From Aureimonas altamirensis (lineage in GTDB: Bacteria > Pseudomonadota > Alphaproteobacteria > Rhizobiales > Rhizobiaceae): a stretch of DNA of 64,000 nt. This document shows positions 27,431 to 37,129 of this stretch, piece by piece (positions within the stretch are counted from its first letter, which is position 1; each line of letters starts with the position of its first letter). A model generated the notes under the pieces. The model was given only the letters and a program-made list of their open reading frames with translations, made no database searches and was not told where the DNA came from. The stretch lies in NCBI RefSeq assembly GCF_023702225.1, contig NZ_JAMQCO010000001.1, forward strand, positions 1 to 64,000. Reading direction: 5' to 3'. A program made the translations under genes and the position numbers.

Positions 27431-28405
27431 ATGTTCCATGACCTGAAGCTCGGTGACGAGGCCGGCCGGCTTTCCGCGGTAGCGCGCTACGACATCCTGG
27501 ACACACCGGCCGAGCCGCAGTTCGATAATATCGCCAGCCTGCTGAAAACGATCTTCAAGGCGCCGATCGCGCTGATCTCGGTGATCGACGACAAGCGACA
27601 GTGGTACAAGGCCTGCGACGGTCTCGACGTCGGAGAAATCCCGCGCGACATGGCCTTCTGCAATTATACGATCCGGTCGTCCGACATCCTCGCCATCGAG
27701 GACACCACCCTGGATCCGCGTTTTGCCGACCATCCTCTGGTTGTCGGCTCACCGCATCTGCGAAGCTATCTGGGAATTCCGCTGACGTCTCCCGATGGCT
27801 ATAACATCGGCACCATTTGCATCGTGGACACGCAGCCACGGACCTTCGGCCCGGACGATTACGCGACGCTTCGACAGTTTGCGGCGGTGGCGATCTCCCA
27901 GTTCGAATTGCGCCAGATCGCCTCCCGCGACGGCTTGACGGGCATGGCGACGCGCCGCGCATTCACCGAGGCCGCGGAGCGGGAGCTGAGCCGATTCCTG
28001 CGTCATGGCCAGCCCGTCACACTGGTGCTTTTCGATCTCGACCGCTTCAAGTCGATCAACGATTCCTACGGACACGGCATCGGGGACGCCGTGCTGAAAA
28101 GCGCCAGCGCCGCTTGCGAGGCGGTCAAGCGCAGCGAAGAGCAGATCGGGCGCATCGGAGGCGAGGAGTTCGCTATCCTGCTCGTCAATACCGGCCTGCC
28201 GGAGGCCTGGACGGCGGCCGAGCGCTTTCGCGCCGCGATCGAGGCCGCGACGATAGAAGAGCGGCCCGACTTGCCGTTTACCGCCAGCTTCGGCCTGGCG
28301 CAATGCGATGTCGAAACGTCGGACGTCGCAACCTGGCTGGATCGGGCCGACAAGGCCCTATATGCGGCCAAGGCGCAGGGCCGCAACCGCTGCATCGCCG
28401 GTTGA
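27431..28405 (+). CDS. GAF-GGDEF diguanylate cyclase
   Basis: The 324-residue cytoplasmic protein would make cyclic di-GMP. A GAF domain covers about residues 20-160 (LISVIDDKRQWYKA, YLGIPLTSPDG), and the GGDEF domain follows, with the active motif GGEEF at residues 243-247. The inhibitory I-site is degenerate (RSEE in place of RxxD), so product feedback may be weak. The ATG at 27431 has GAGAG upstream. Divergent from glsA over about 210 bases. The GAF ligand is unknown; no membrane segment is present. Confidence 0.92.
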   Translation: MFHDLKLGDEAGRLSAVARYDILDTPAEPQFDNIASLLKTIFKAPIALISVIDDKRQWYKACDGLDVGEIPRDMAFCNYTIRSSDILAIEDTTLDPRFADHPLVVGSPHLRSYLGIPLTSPDGYNIGTICIVDTQPRTFGPDDYATLRQFAAVAISQFELRQIASRDGLTGMATRRAFTEAAERELSRFLRHGQPVTLVLFDLDRFKSINDSYGHGIGDAVLKSASAACEAVKRSEEQIGRIGGEEFAILLVNTGLPEAWTAAERFRAAIEAATIEERPDLPFTASFGLAQCDVETSDVATWLDRADKALYAAKAQGRNRCIAG

Positions 28406-28422
28406 CCGGCCGGAAAGGCCGG
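28406..28422. terminator. short GC hairpin between convergent genes
   Basis: A 6-bp stem CCGGCC/GGCCGG with a GGAAA loop overlaps the tail end of the diguanylate cyclase gene (stop at 28405) and faces the convergent MFS gene. No T tract follows, so it is only a weak terminator candidate. Confidence 0.35.
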
Positions 28423-28424
28423 AG

Positions 28425-29807
28425 CTATCCCCGTCCCGTAGCGGTCGGCCAGACGAAGTGATGGTCGTCGATAGTGAAGGCGTGGCGGTGCCGGATCGGC
28501 GCATGGCGGTGGGGATGGCGATGGGGCTCCGGGCCCTCCCATCCTTCATGCTCGTGCTGGTGATGTTCGTCATGGACATGCATGACGTCGTGGACGAAGG
28601 CGGCGTGCTGGTGCTCGATTTCGACCGCATCGTCGGTGGGCCATAACCTGGCCGCACTTGCCGCACCGGCAAGGCACGCCGTGGCCAGGATCATGAAGGT
28701 CGCGTCGAGGCCGATCGAAGCTCCCAGCCATCCGGCGAGCGGATAGGTCACCAGCCAGCAGGCATGCGACAAGGCGAATTGCGCGGCAAACAGCGCGGGC
28801 CTGTCCGCCGCGCCGGACGACCGTCGCAGCACGATGCCGGCCGGCGTTCCGATGGCGGAGGATGCCGCTCCCATCAGCACCCACAGGCAAAGGCTCGACG
28901 TCCAGTCCAGCCCCAGGCCGCCGATCATCAGCAGGCATGACATCGCCACGCCGCCGCCGATCATCATCGTGCGCGCCGATACCATACCGAGAATACGGGC
29001 CAACAGCATGGCGACCGCCATGGAACCGAACCCGTAGGCGGCGAACAGCAGGGCCACGTCGTCGTTGGAGCCGCCCAGCTCGGTGCGGACGTGCACCACC
29101 GTATTGACGATGACCATGGAGCCGCCGGCGGAAGCGGCAAAGGACACGGCCAGCAGCCCCCGCAGACGGGGCGTGGCGAGATAGATGCGCGCTCCGCGGC
29201 TGAACCGATCGATGAAGCTGGCGCCGGCAACCGGCTTCGCCGACGGCAGGGCGACCGTGGCGACCAGGCACGCGGAGGCCATGAAGCCAAGGACCGTTCC
29301 CAGGAACAGCCAATGAAAACCGATCACGGTGAGGAGCAGAGCCGCAAGAAGCGGACTGGCGAGGCTTTCCAGATCGTAGGCGAGGCGCGACAGCGACAAG
29401 GCATTGGTATAGTCGCGCTCGTCCTGCAGTATGTCCGGGATGGTTCCCTGGAAGGTCGGCGTAAACAGCGCCGACATGGACTGGAAGGCGAAGACCAGGG
29501 CATAGACCTGCCAGATCTCGGTAACGAAGGGCAGCAGAAAGACGAATCCGGCCCGGACGAGATCCAGTGTCACCAGGAATGTTCGCCGGGGCAGCCATGC
29601 CGTCAGGACGCCTGCGAACTGCGAAACACCGACATAGGCGATCATCTTGATGGCGAGCGCGGTTCCGAGGACCGCGCCGGCATCTTCACCGGCCAGGTCG
29701 TAGGCGAGCAGCCCGAGCGCGACGGTGGTCAGCCCCGTTCCGATCAGGGAAAGGATCTGTGCCGCAAATAGATGACGGTAGGACCGGCAGCGGAGGACAG
29801 CCAGCAT
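28425..29807 (-). CDS. MFS transporter with His-rich cytoplasmic tail (candidate metal exporter)
   Basis: The 460-residue 12-helix MFS protein has about 55 C-terminal residues carrying some 17 histidines (HVHDEHHQHEHEG, PHRHPHRHAP, RHRHAF). A tail like this is known from NreB-type nickel exporters, where it binds metal. I place the start at ATG 29807, which has GGAG upstream; a TTG at 29828 would add 7 residues. It is divergent from the SDR gene at 29900. Nickel, cobalt or zinc export is inference from the tail. Confidence 0.88.
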   Translation of the reverse strand: MLAVLRCRSYRHLFAAQILSLIGTGLTTVALGLLAYDLAGEDAGAVLGTALAIKMIAYVGVSQFAGVLTAWLPRRTFLVTLDLVRAGFVFLLPFVTEIWQVYALVFAFQSMSALFTPTFQGTIPDILQDERDYTNALSLSRLAYDLESLASPLLAALLLTVIGFHWLFLGTVLGFMASACLVATVALPSAKPVAGASFIDRFSRGARIYLATPRLRGLLAVSFAASAGGSMVIVNTVVHVRTELGGSNDDVALLFAAYGFGSMAVAMLLARILGMVSARTMMIGGGVAMSCLLMIGGLGLDWTSSLCLWVLMGAASSAIGTPAGIVLRRSSGAADRPALFAAQFALSHACWLVTYPLAGWLGASIGLDATFMILATACLAGAASAARLWPTDDAVEIEHQHAAFVHDVMHVHDEHHQHEHEGWEGPEPHRHPHRHAPIRHRHAFTIDDHHFVWPTATGRG

Positions 29808-29899
29808 CGAACGACGCTCCAGAAGCAAGCCGCCTGCCCGGCGGCGGAACGTATGATGGCCGACGGGATTGCTCTTGTCGACAGATTGGAGACCTTTTG

Positions 29900-30793
29900 A
29901 TGACCAGCCGCACCACCATGCAGGACCCTCGGACGCAATATCCCCGCCCGCCGTTTCCGAATCAGCCCCAGCCCCGTCCGGGACTGGCCACGAAAATGGA
30001 ACCCGTCCCCGACCATGGCGAGACGAGTTATGTCGGCCATGGCAGGCTGCAGGGCCGCAGGGCCCTGATTACGGGCGGCGACAGCGGCATAGGCCGCGCA
30101 GCAGCCATCGCCTATGCCCGTGAGGGTGCCGACGTCGCGATAGCCTACCTGCCCTCGGAAGAGGCCGATGCGGCCGAAGTCATCGCCCTGATCGAAGCCG
30201 AGGGCCGGAAAGCCCTGGCGCTGCCGGGCGACGTGATGGACGAGGCGTGGTCGCGCGAACTGGTGGACCTTGCGGCGTCGCACATGGGCGGTATCGACAT
30301 ACTGGTCGTCAACGCCGGCCGTCAGCAGTTCCGCGAGAATATCGCGGAACTGTCGTCGGAGGATTTCGACAAGACGCTCAAGACGAACCTCTACGCGCTG
30401 CACTGGATATGCCAGGCGGCCGTGCCGCACATGCCGGCCGGCGCCGCCGTCATCACCACCGCCTCCGTGCAAGCCTACGACCCGTCCGACATCCTTCTGG
30501 ATTACGCGACCACGAAGGCTGGAATCGTCGCCTACACCAAGGCGTTGGCGAAGCAGCTGATCGAGAAGGGCATTCGCGCCAATGTCGTGGCTCCCGGCCC
30601 GTTCTGGACCGTCCTGCAATCCAGCGGCGGCCAGCCGTCGGAGAAGGTGCAGCAGTTCGGCGGGCACAGCGCGTTCGGCCGGCCGGGCCAGCCTGTCGAG
30701 ATCGCTCCGGTCTACGTGCTGCTGGCCAGCCAGGAGGCCAGCTACATAACGGGCGAGGTCTACGGCATCACCGGTGGCGCGGGGATCGCCTGA
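29900..30793 (+). CDS. SDR family oxidoreductase (YghA/GSP39-like)
   Basis: The 297-residue short-chain dehydrogenase has an N-terminal extension of about 45 residues rich in Pro and Gln that marks the YghA/general-stress-protein-39 branch. The cofactor site is LITGGDSGIGRA, followed by NAGRQQ and the catalytic YATTK, with Ser in TTASVQAY. The family is stress-linked and NADP-dependent in characterised members. The ATG at 29900 has TTGGAGA upstream. Its true substrate is not known. Confidence 0.9.
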   Translation: MTSRTTMQDPRTQYPRPPFPNQPQPRPGLATKMEPVPDHGETSYVGHGRLQGRRALITGGDSGIGRAAAIAYAREGADVAIAYLPSEEADAAEVIALIEAEGRKALALPGDVMDEAWSRELVDLAASHMGGIDILVVNAGRQQFRENIAELSSEDFDKTLKTNLYALHWICQAAVPHMPAGAAVITTASVQAYDPSDILLDYATTKAGIVAYTKALAKQLIEKGIRANVVAPGPFWTVLQSSGGQPSEKVQQFGGHSAFGRPGQPVEIAPVYVLLASQEASYITGEVYGITGGAGIA

Positions 30794-30835
30794 AGGCAGC
30801 CATGCCCTTTCCGTTGGCGCGAAGTCGGCTTCACG

Positions 30836-31360
30836 TCAACGGATCGGGACGGGCTCGAAGCGTTCGAACATCAACGGTCTGGCATCGCGGTACGATACCT
30901 CGCCGATCCGCTCGTATCCAAGAGCCTCGGAAACACGCAATGAAGCAGTGTTGTCAGGATGGATGATGCAGACTGACCGGCTCATGGCGTGTTCCGCGGC
31001 CATCCAGCGGTGCGCGCATTCCGCGGCCTCCCTCGCATAACCCCGTCCATGAGCGTTTGGATTTATCATCCACGCCGCTTCCGGGGATGCCTCGAAGGAT
31101 TTGCCGAACCCCCGGCAGAAGTGAGCCAGCCCGACCTCGCCGATGAAAGAGCCATCGCGCTTGGCGCGGGCCGTGAAGACGCCGTAGCCATAGGCCGACC
31201 AATGGCCAATTCGCTGCAGCAGCTTTTTCCAGACATCCTCGCGTCCGAGAAGCTTGCCGCCCGTGTATAGCGCCATCGTCTCGGCCTGATGCATGGCCAG
31301 GCTGTCTTCGAAGTCCTCGATGCGGGGCGGCGAGAGGATAAGGCGTTCGGTTTCGATCAT
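30836..31360 (-). CDS. GNAT-family N-acetyltransferase (RimJ/RimL-like)
   Basis: The 174-residue acetyltransferase_3 protein begins with the family-typical IETERLILSPPRIEDF. It has the acetyl-CoA loop NAHGRGYAREA near residue 105 and the C-terminal HPDNTASLRVSEALGYER. It would acetylate an amino group of a ribosomal protein N-terminus or a small molecule. It lies just after tRNA-His on the same strand and converges with the SDR gene across 42 bases. Confidence 0.9.
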   Translation of the reverse strand: MIETERLILSPPRIEDFEDSLAMHQAETMALYTGGKLLGREDVWKKLLQRIGHWSAYGYGVFTARAKRDGSFIGEVGLAHFCRGFGKSFEASPEAAWMINPNAHGRGYAREAAECAHRWMAAEHAMSRSVCIIHPDNTASLRVSEALGYERIGEVSYRDARPLMFERFEPVPIR

Positions 31361-31459
31361 GGCTCAGGCACGTATGGAATGCGATCCGCGGGCGGCCGTC
31401 CAGGTTGCATGGCGCGACCCGACCGTCTTCCAGAAACGCGATATCGAATGATCTGGGGA

Positions 31460-31536
31460 TGGTACGGTTGGGTGGGTTCGAACCACCGACCTCTGGAGCC
31501 ACAATCCAACGCTCTAACCAGCTGAGCTACAACCGC
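31460..31536 (-). tRNA. tRNA-His (GTG)
   Basis: The 77-nt gene, with CCA encoded, folds as a full cloverleaf on the minus strand. The T-loop GGTTCGAACCC and D-arm AGCTCAGCTGGTTAGAGC are standard, and the 7-base anticodon loop TTGTGGC puts GTG (complement at 31500-31502) at positions 34-36. The acceptor end starts with G1 paired with U72 and has A73. The base before G1 is T, so the usual G-1 is not encoded. This matches the atypical alphaproteobacterial tRNA-His type. Confidence 0.96.
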
Positions 31537-31648
31537 ATACCGAGGAGCTCTTCGCTCCATGGCGGTTCACATAAATTCATTCGGCGCGGGACGCAAGCCC
31601 ATCCCGCGCTTGGAAACCACCTTGAAGACGATGCCGCCGGGCGCAGGA

Positions 31649-32167
31649 TTACTCCTTGCGGGCGCGCGCCTTGTCCATGGCCTCCTTGCCTGGCCGCACC
31701 AGCTCGTTGGCGACCGTCCGCGACAGCGACTGCATGTCCCGGATCTGCCCGGCCATCAGTTCGGTCTGCTCCCGCACATAGCCTGTCTGCAATTCGACCA
31801 GCTCGGCCACGGACCGCACCTTCGTCATCTTTTCCAGATGCGCAAATCCCAGTTCGGCGTTCGTCCGCAGGGCCTCTATGGCCTTCTTGGACAAGGACAG
31901 CGATCCGCTATGCGCGTTCTCCAGCGTCGCCTCCAGGGTCTTGGTCGCCTCGTCGGCATTGTCGCGGATCGCCTGATAGGTCCTGCGCGACTGCTCTACC
32001 GTGCGCTCCGTCAAACCGCGCAGCGCCTCCTGGAAACGTTCGGGGTCGAGTCCGAGCGCGGCTTGCGCGCGCGCGACGTTCTCCGGGTCCATCGCCTGCT
32101 TGAAGGCGTCCTCGGCTTGCGAAAACTCCGCCGAAGCCTTGCCTGCGGGCCTTGCCTTCTCCTTCAT
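31649..32167 (-). CDS. phasin family protein
   Basis: The 172-residue, highly helical, charged protein has a phasin_2-like block covering most of the second half (NAELGFAHLEKMTKVRSVAEL, seen around 115-135, then VELQTGYVREQTELMAGQ). Phasins coat polyhydroxyalkanoate granules, though many rhizobial paralogues lack PHA links. The ATG at 32167 follows GAGGGAGAG at good spacing; longer starts at 32197 and 32242 lack this. It is divergent from the sensor kinase. No PHA synthase is in the window. Confidence 0.88.
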   Translation of the reverse strand: MKEKARPAGKASAEFSQAEDAFKQAMDPENVARAQAALGLDPERFQEALRGLTERTVEQSRRTYQAIRDNADEATKTLEATLENAHSGSLSLSKKAIEALRTNAELGFAHLEKMTKVRSVAELVELQTGYVREQTELMAGQIRDMQSLSRTVANELVRPGKEAMDKARARKE

Positions 32168-32386
32168 CGCACTCTCCCTCGCCTTGGTGAGACCCATAGA
32201 TGAGCGGATTTCCTTTGTTCTGACAACTGACAAGCCGTTCAACGCATGATGGCGGGGATATTAACCCTTCCGGGCGAATGATGGGCGGGCCCTGGCCATC
32301 GCAATGGATTTCGCACGTGCCGGGCGTTATTAACGAAGGCGTAACCAACAAGATGGGCGAGGCCCTCGACAGGACATTTTCAGCAC

Positions 32387-35101
32387 ATGAACCCTCTGGA
32401 GATCATGGCATTTGAAGATGTACGCCGCGCCGGCGAAGCCGGCTGCGCGGTCGTGGCGCTGTCCGCCGACCTGACCCGGACGCTTTGGCACAACGAAGCG
32501 GCCGATACGCTCCTGTCCGGGAAGCTCTCTCCCCTTCCCCGCATACAGCAGTTCGCCGGCGCCCTGATGCGCGACGGAGAGGTGACGACGCGGCTTCCCA
32601 CGCAGTCCGGCGCCGGCTTCGTCTCCACCACGATCCGCCTTCGCATGGCGGTGGCGGCGGCCGGCGAGGAGTTCGCCCTCCTGTCCAGTCTCCACCCGAT
32701 GGCACGCCCGGATGTCGGAGCCATGCTGGCGGAGCGTTTGCTGCGCGAAGCCGGCATGATCGGACGTCCGGCCGCGATGATCGCGGCCGACGGCCTGCAG
32801 GCGATGAGCGCTTCGCTGGGCCCGGAGCGGGCTGCCGACTTCGCCGACGCAGCCGAAGAATTCCTGACCGGCCCGATCGATTACCTCGAGATCGCCGACG
32901 ACGGCCGCAAACTGGCCTTCGCGCGCCTCGGCACCGGCCTTGCCCTCGTTGCGGACACAGGCCCCTGGACGGCCGTGCAGGCCGCCGCGCCCAGGGCGGC
33001 CGAACCGGCGCCGGCCACCCCGGCAGAGCAAACCGGCACGACCGGTTCACAGCCGTCGACGACACCGATCGGGCAGATCGTCCAGAGGTGGCATGAACGC
33101 CTTTCCGAGAAGGCGGTCACCCTGCGCCACAAGGCTGCGGAATCGCGCGACAGGCTTCGTACCGAAACGATGCCCCGGCAGTCGGGGACCGCGGAACCGA
33201 CGCCGTCCGTGGCCGTGGGCGAAGGCCGCTTCGAATGGCGCGTCGACGCCGCCTACCGCTTCACGGAAGTGGGCGCGGAATTGGCCGCCGCCATCGGGGC
33301 AGATGCGACGGCGTTGCATGGCCACGACATCTTCGACGTCGTGGAGCGGCTGGGCCTCGACCCGTCCGGCGAAATCGCGACGCTGCTGCGCAGCCGCGCC
33401 CCATGGTCGGGCCGGATGGTGGACTGGCCGATCGACGGCAGCGACGACAGGATGCGGATCGAACTTGCGGCCCTGCCCGTCTACGGGCGTGGAACGGTCT
33501 TCGAGGGCATACGCGGCTTCGGCCGCATCGTCGAGCGGGTCGGCGCGGAACGCCGCCCCGAACCGGTCGCCGGAACCGGCCTGTCCGGTACGGAGGCCGA
33601 CGCCTTCGCCTCCATCGGTGCGGCACTCGGCGGGCTCGGCGAGACGCCGCCCGTCGCGGCTTCGTCGGACTTGCCGGGCGACGTCACCGCCTTTCTGGAT
33701 GCGCTGCCCGTCGCCGCACTGGTGCAAATTCGCGGACGGCTTGCGCATGCCAACCGCAGTTTCTTCGACCTGTCGGGATATGCCGACCTGGCGGCGCTCG
33801 AGGGCGCGGGCGGGCTCGAGGTTCTTGCGGCGGACGATGGCAGGCTCGGCGAGGCGCAGGGCTGCATCCGGCTGCTGCGGCAGGACGGGGAAGTGGTGCG
33901 CGTCTCCTGCCAGATGCAGCGCGTCACCATTGCCGGAACGGCGATCCTTCTTTTCACCTTCCAGCGCCCGGTACCGGCCCCCGCCGACGAGGAGGCGATC
34001 GAGTTGCGGGCCGTCCTCGACACCGCGACGGACGGCATCCTGATGCTGGAGGATGACGGTACGCTGCGCGCAATGAACGGCTCGGCAGAGGCGCTGTTCG
34101 GCCTTTCGGCCGCCAGGTGCCGCGGCTATCCCTTCACCGACCTCATCGCCGAGGACAGCCGCGCGGCGGCGACCGCCTATCTGGCCGCGCTGCGCGACGG
34201 CGGCATGCAGAGCATCCTGAACGATGGCAGGGAAGTGCTGGGCAAGGTGGCGCGCGGCGCGCCGATACCGCTGTTCATCACCATCGGCAAGCTGGGCGCC
34301 GGGCGGGGCTGGTGCGTCGTCATCAGGGATATCGGCCATTGGAAGCGCATCGAGGAAGAACTCGTGGCGGCGCGGCGGCAGGCCGAGGACGCCAGCCTGC
34401 ACAAGAGCCGCTTCCTGACCAATATCAGCCACGAGTTGCGCACTCCCCTGAACGCCATCATCGGCTTTGCCGATGTGATGGCGGCGGAAAGCTTCGGCCC
34501 CATCGGCAACGATCGCTATCTGCAATATCTGCGCGACATCAAGCATTCCGGCCATCATCTGCTGGACCTCGTCAACGACCTGCTGGACATATCCAAGATC
34601 GAGGCCGGCAAGGCCTCGCTGAAGATCGCGCCCGTATCGGCCGTCGACATCGCGGCGGAGATCGTTTCCCTCATGCAGCCGCAGGCCGGCAGGGCCCGCG
34701 TGATCCTTCGCAGCGATCTGCCGCGGGGCCTTCCGCACATCCTGGCCGACGCCCGCTCCATCCGCCAGATCGCACTCAACCTCTTGTCCAACGCCATCCG
34801 CTTCACGCCGGCAGGCGGCCAGGTCGTCGTTTCGGCGAGCGTGGACGCGAAGGGCTGTTTCGTCATGCGCTTCCGCGATACCGGCATCGGGATGAGCGAG
34901 GACGAGATGTCTGAGGCCATGACCCCCTACAGCCAGGTCAGCGCCATCGCCCGCGAAAGGGGCGACGGGACCGGGCTCGGCCTGCCGCTGACGAAGGCGA
35001 TGGTGGAGGCGAACTCCGCCCGTTTCGCATTGCGCTCGACCCAGGGCGAGGGCACCATCGTCGAAATCACCTTTCCCGCAGACCGTGTCGTGGCGCAATG
35101 A
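32387..35101 (+). CDS. PAS-domain sensor histidine kinase (PdhS/DivJ/PleC-like kinase core)
   Basis: The 904-residue soluble kinase has no membrane segment. Its N-terminal 280 residues are low in known motifs, followed by PAS-like repeats (about 430-520 and 535-650). The HisKA domain carries the phospho-acceptor His682 in SHELRTPLNAIIGFADVM, and the HATPase domain has NLLSNAIRFTP, DTGIGMSEDEM and GDGTGLGLPL. The kinase core resembles the cell-cycle kinases PleC/DivJ/PdhS of Rhizobiales, which act on DivK. That role is inference; no response regulator is adjacent. Confidence 0.9.
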   Translation: MNPLEIMAFEDVRRAGEAGCAVVALSADLTRTLWHNEAADTLLSGKLSPLPRIQQFAGALMRDGEVTTRLPTQSGAGFVSTTIRLRMAVAAAGEEFALLSSLHPMARPDVGAMLAERLLREAGMIGRPAAMIAADGLQAMSASLGPERAADFADAAEEFLTGPIDYLEIADDGRKLAFARLGTGLALVADTGPWTAVQAAAPRAAEPAPATPAEQTGTTGSQPSTTPIGQIVQRWHERLSEKAVTLRHKAAESRDRLRTETMPRQSGTAEPTPSVAVGEGRFEWRVDAAYRFTEVGAELAAAIGADATALHGHDIFDVVERLGLDPSGEIATLLRSRAPWSGRMVDWPIDGSDDRMRIELAALPVYGRGTVFEGIRGFGRIVERVGAERRPEPVAGTGLSGTEADAFASIGAALGGLGETPPVAASSDLPGDVTAFLDALPVAALVQIRGRLAHANRSFFDLSGYADLAALEGAGGLEVLAADDGRLGEAQGCIRLLRQDGEVVRVSCQMQRVTIAGTAILLFTFQRPVPAPADEEAIELRAVLDTATDGILMLEDDGTLRAMNGSAEALFGLSAARCRGYPFTDLIAEDSRAAATAYLAALRDGGMQSILNDGREVLGKVARGAPIPLFITIGKLGAGRGWCVVIRDIGHWKRIEEELVAARRQAEDASLHKSRFLTNISHELRTPLNAIIGFADVMAAESFGPIGNDRYLQYLRDIKHSGHHLLDLVNDLLDISKIEAGKASLKIAPVSAVDIAAEIVSLMQPQAGRARVILRSDLPRGLPHILADARSIRQIALNLLSNAIRFTPAGGQVVVSASVDAKGCFVMRFRDTGIGMSEDEMSEAMTPYSQVSAIARERGDGTGLGLPLTKAMVEANSARFALRSTQGEGTIVEITFPADRVVAQ

Positions 35102-35203
35102 CCGGTCGGGCCGCTGCACTCGCATCGTGCGGAGATGTCCCGTATATACACCCTACAGTTTAGTCCGCGCCACGAGACCCGCTTGCCCGCCCACGATACG
35201 CCC

Positions 35204-37075
35204 ATGAATTCGCCGCACAGGGACGGCCGCAAACGCCGCCTCTTCGGCTGGACTTTCGCCGCCGTTGCTGCGGCCATTGTGGCCGGCGTCGTATTCCTTG
35301 CCAATTCCAGCCTGTCGCTGAATCTCGAGAACGCGCGGCACGGGATAGAGCAGCGCCTCGCCGCCCTGACGGGGCGCAGCGTGCAGGTGGATGGCGGCGC
35401 TACGTTCCGGCTTCTGCCGCGCCCGGTCGTGGAGTTGTCCAACATCCGGTTGGACAGCGCCGAAGACTCGCGAGAGTTGCGTGTGGCGCGCGTCATCGCG
35501 CAACTCGATCTCATCGACGCCCTGATCGGACGAACGGATATTTCCCGCCTGACGCTGGTGCGGCCGGAATTCACCGAGGCGGAAGATCGGCCTGCCGGCC
35601 CATCGACGTCCGATCCGGCGCAGCCCGCCCCGCGGAGCCCGACAGGGTTTGAACCGGAGGGTGATCCGCGCGTGCTCGATCTTGCGACGCACACGCTGCG
35701 CGCCGTGCTGCAGCGGTTCGAGGGCGTACGCTATATCGAGGTTCGCGACGGGCTGTTCCGTCCGCGGGGCGACGCCGCCGGCATCAGCAACATCAACCTG
35801 ACGCTGGAATGGGATGGCAGGCGTCAACCGGCGGAGCTGTCCGGCAGTGTCGTCTGGAACGGCCAGCCGGCCGACATCCTCCTGACCGTCGGCTCGCCAG
35901 CGGCGTTCCTGGCCGGCGACCAGAGCCAGCTTTCGGCCACGTTGCGTTCTCCGCCCGTCAATTTGCGGTTCGAAGGGACGGGCACGGGCGGCACCCCGTT
36001 CCAGCTTGACGGACGGCTTTCCCTGGACGCGCCGTCGCTTGCCCGCCTCAGCCGATGGATCGGCAGCCCGGGCTTCACGCTTCCGGACTTCGGCCCGATC
36101 GCGCTCGAAACGGATCTGCGGCTTGCCGGGGAGCGCGCCTTCCTGAATCGCACCAGCGTCGTTCTCGACGACATGCGCGCGCAGGGCGCCCTGGAAATCG
36201 CCATGCTTGCCGATGGCCGCCCCATGCTTGGCGGCACCCTCGCATTCGAAAGCTTCGACTTCGATACGCTGGGAGGCGCGATCGCGCCTCTTCCACGGAA
36301 CGTGCTGGACCTGCAGCGGCGTATTCCCCTGCACTTCGTGCGCAACATCGATCTGGACCTGCGTCTTTCCGCAACCCGGTCGCGGCTGGCCGGAGTGGGC
36401 ATGAGCGATCTGGCCGCCACGGTGAAGTTCGCCTCCGGCAACGCCGTCATAGATATCGGCGACGTCTCCCTTTTCGGTGGACGCGCGCAGGGACGCGTCG
36501 CGCTGGATGCCAATGCCGCCGCACCCCATCTGGTCGGCACCTATGCGCTTCAGGGCATCGAGGCCGCCGCACTTGCGCAGCGCCTGTCGTCGGAGGACAT
36601 GCAGTTGACGGGCACCGCCACGATCAGCGGCAAGCTCGATCTGCCGGTTCGCAGTTGGGCGGAGATCGCCAACGATAACCGGATCGAGGCGCAGGTGAAC
36701 ATCGATTCCGGCACGGTGGCCGGATTGCCGCATGTCGGCGACCTTCAGGAAGGCCGGCGCAGCTTTACCCTGCAACCGGGCGGACAACCGTCATCATTCG
36801 ATACCCTGACCGCGCGGCTGTCCACCGCCGGAAGCTTTCTGCGCGTCGGGAACTTCGAGATGGCGGGCCCCACCGGGCTCATGACGCTTCAGGGCCTCGT
36901 CGCGCTGGCGGACATGTCCGTGTCGCTGGAGGGTCTCTTCGAGCCGGCGGCGGCCGATGTCGCGGATGCCAATCGCAACGCCACGTTCACCTCATCGAAA
37001 CCCATCGAGTTCATATTGCGGGGCGAGTGGCCGGGGTTGGACGTCACCGTGACGCCGCGCTCCAAGCCGATCTGA
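35204..37075 (+). CDS. AsmA-family protein
   Basis: The 623-residue protein has a short basic N-terminus, one membrane segment (about residues 14-33), and a long periplasmic beta-rich region. The AsmA N-terminal block ALTGRSVQVDGGATFRLLPRP and the C-terminal AsmA_2-like domain (GGRAQGRVALD) place it in the AsmA/TamB-type lipid-transfer superfamily of envelope proteins. The start is uncertain: ATG 35135 is also in frame but would place 23 residues ahead of the basic segment. It follows the kinase gene by about 100 bases. Confidence 0.82.
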   Translation: MNSPHRDGRKRRLFGWTFAAVAAAIVAGVVFLANSSLSLNLENARHGIEQRLAALTGRSVQVDGGATFRLLPRPVVELSNIRLDSAEDSRELRVARVIAQLDLIDALIGRTDISRLTLVRPEFTEAEDRPAGPSTSDPAQPAPRSPTGFEPEGDPRVLDLATHTLRAVLQRFEGVRYIEVRDGLFRPRGDAAGISNINLTLEWDGRRQPAELSGSVVWNGQPADILLTVGSPAAFLAGDQSQLSATLRSPPVNLRFEGTGTGGTPFQLDGRLSLDAPSLARLSRWIGSPGFTLPDFGPIALETDLRLAGERAFLNRTSVVLDDMRAQGALEIAMLADGRPMLGGTLAFESFDFDTLGGAIAPLPRNVLDLQRRIPLHFVRNIDLDLRLSATRSRLAGVGMSDLAATVKFASGNAVIDIGDVSLFGGRAQGRVALDANAAAPHLVGTYALQGIEAAALAQRLSSEDMQLTGTATISGKLDLPVRSWAEIANDNRIEAQVNIDSGTVAGLPHVGDLQEGRRSFTLQPGGQPSSFDTLTARLSTAGSFLRVGNFEMAGPTGLMTLQGLVALADMSVSLEGLFEPAAADVADANRNATFTSSKPIEFILRGEWPGLDVTVTPRSKPI

Positions 37076-37129
37076 AACGACACATTCGCCGCCGGACCGT
37101 CCTCCGCGCCGCGAGGACGGGTTCGAGGC

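Noticed and set aside
30811-30842. imperfect stem CCGTTG...CAACGG between convergent SDR and GNAT genes
   Set aside because: Overlaps the GNAT stop, contains mismatches and has no T run, so not called a terminator.
33047-35125. 692-codon minus-strand frame opposite the sensor kinase
   Set aside because: Shadow of kinase codons; the kinase motifs on the other strand are unambiguous.
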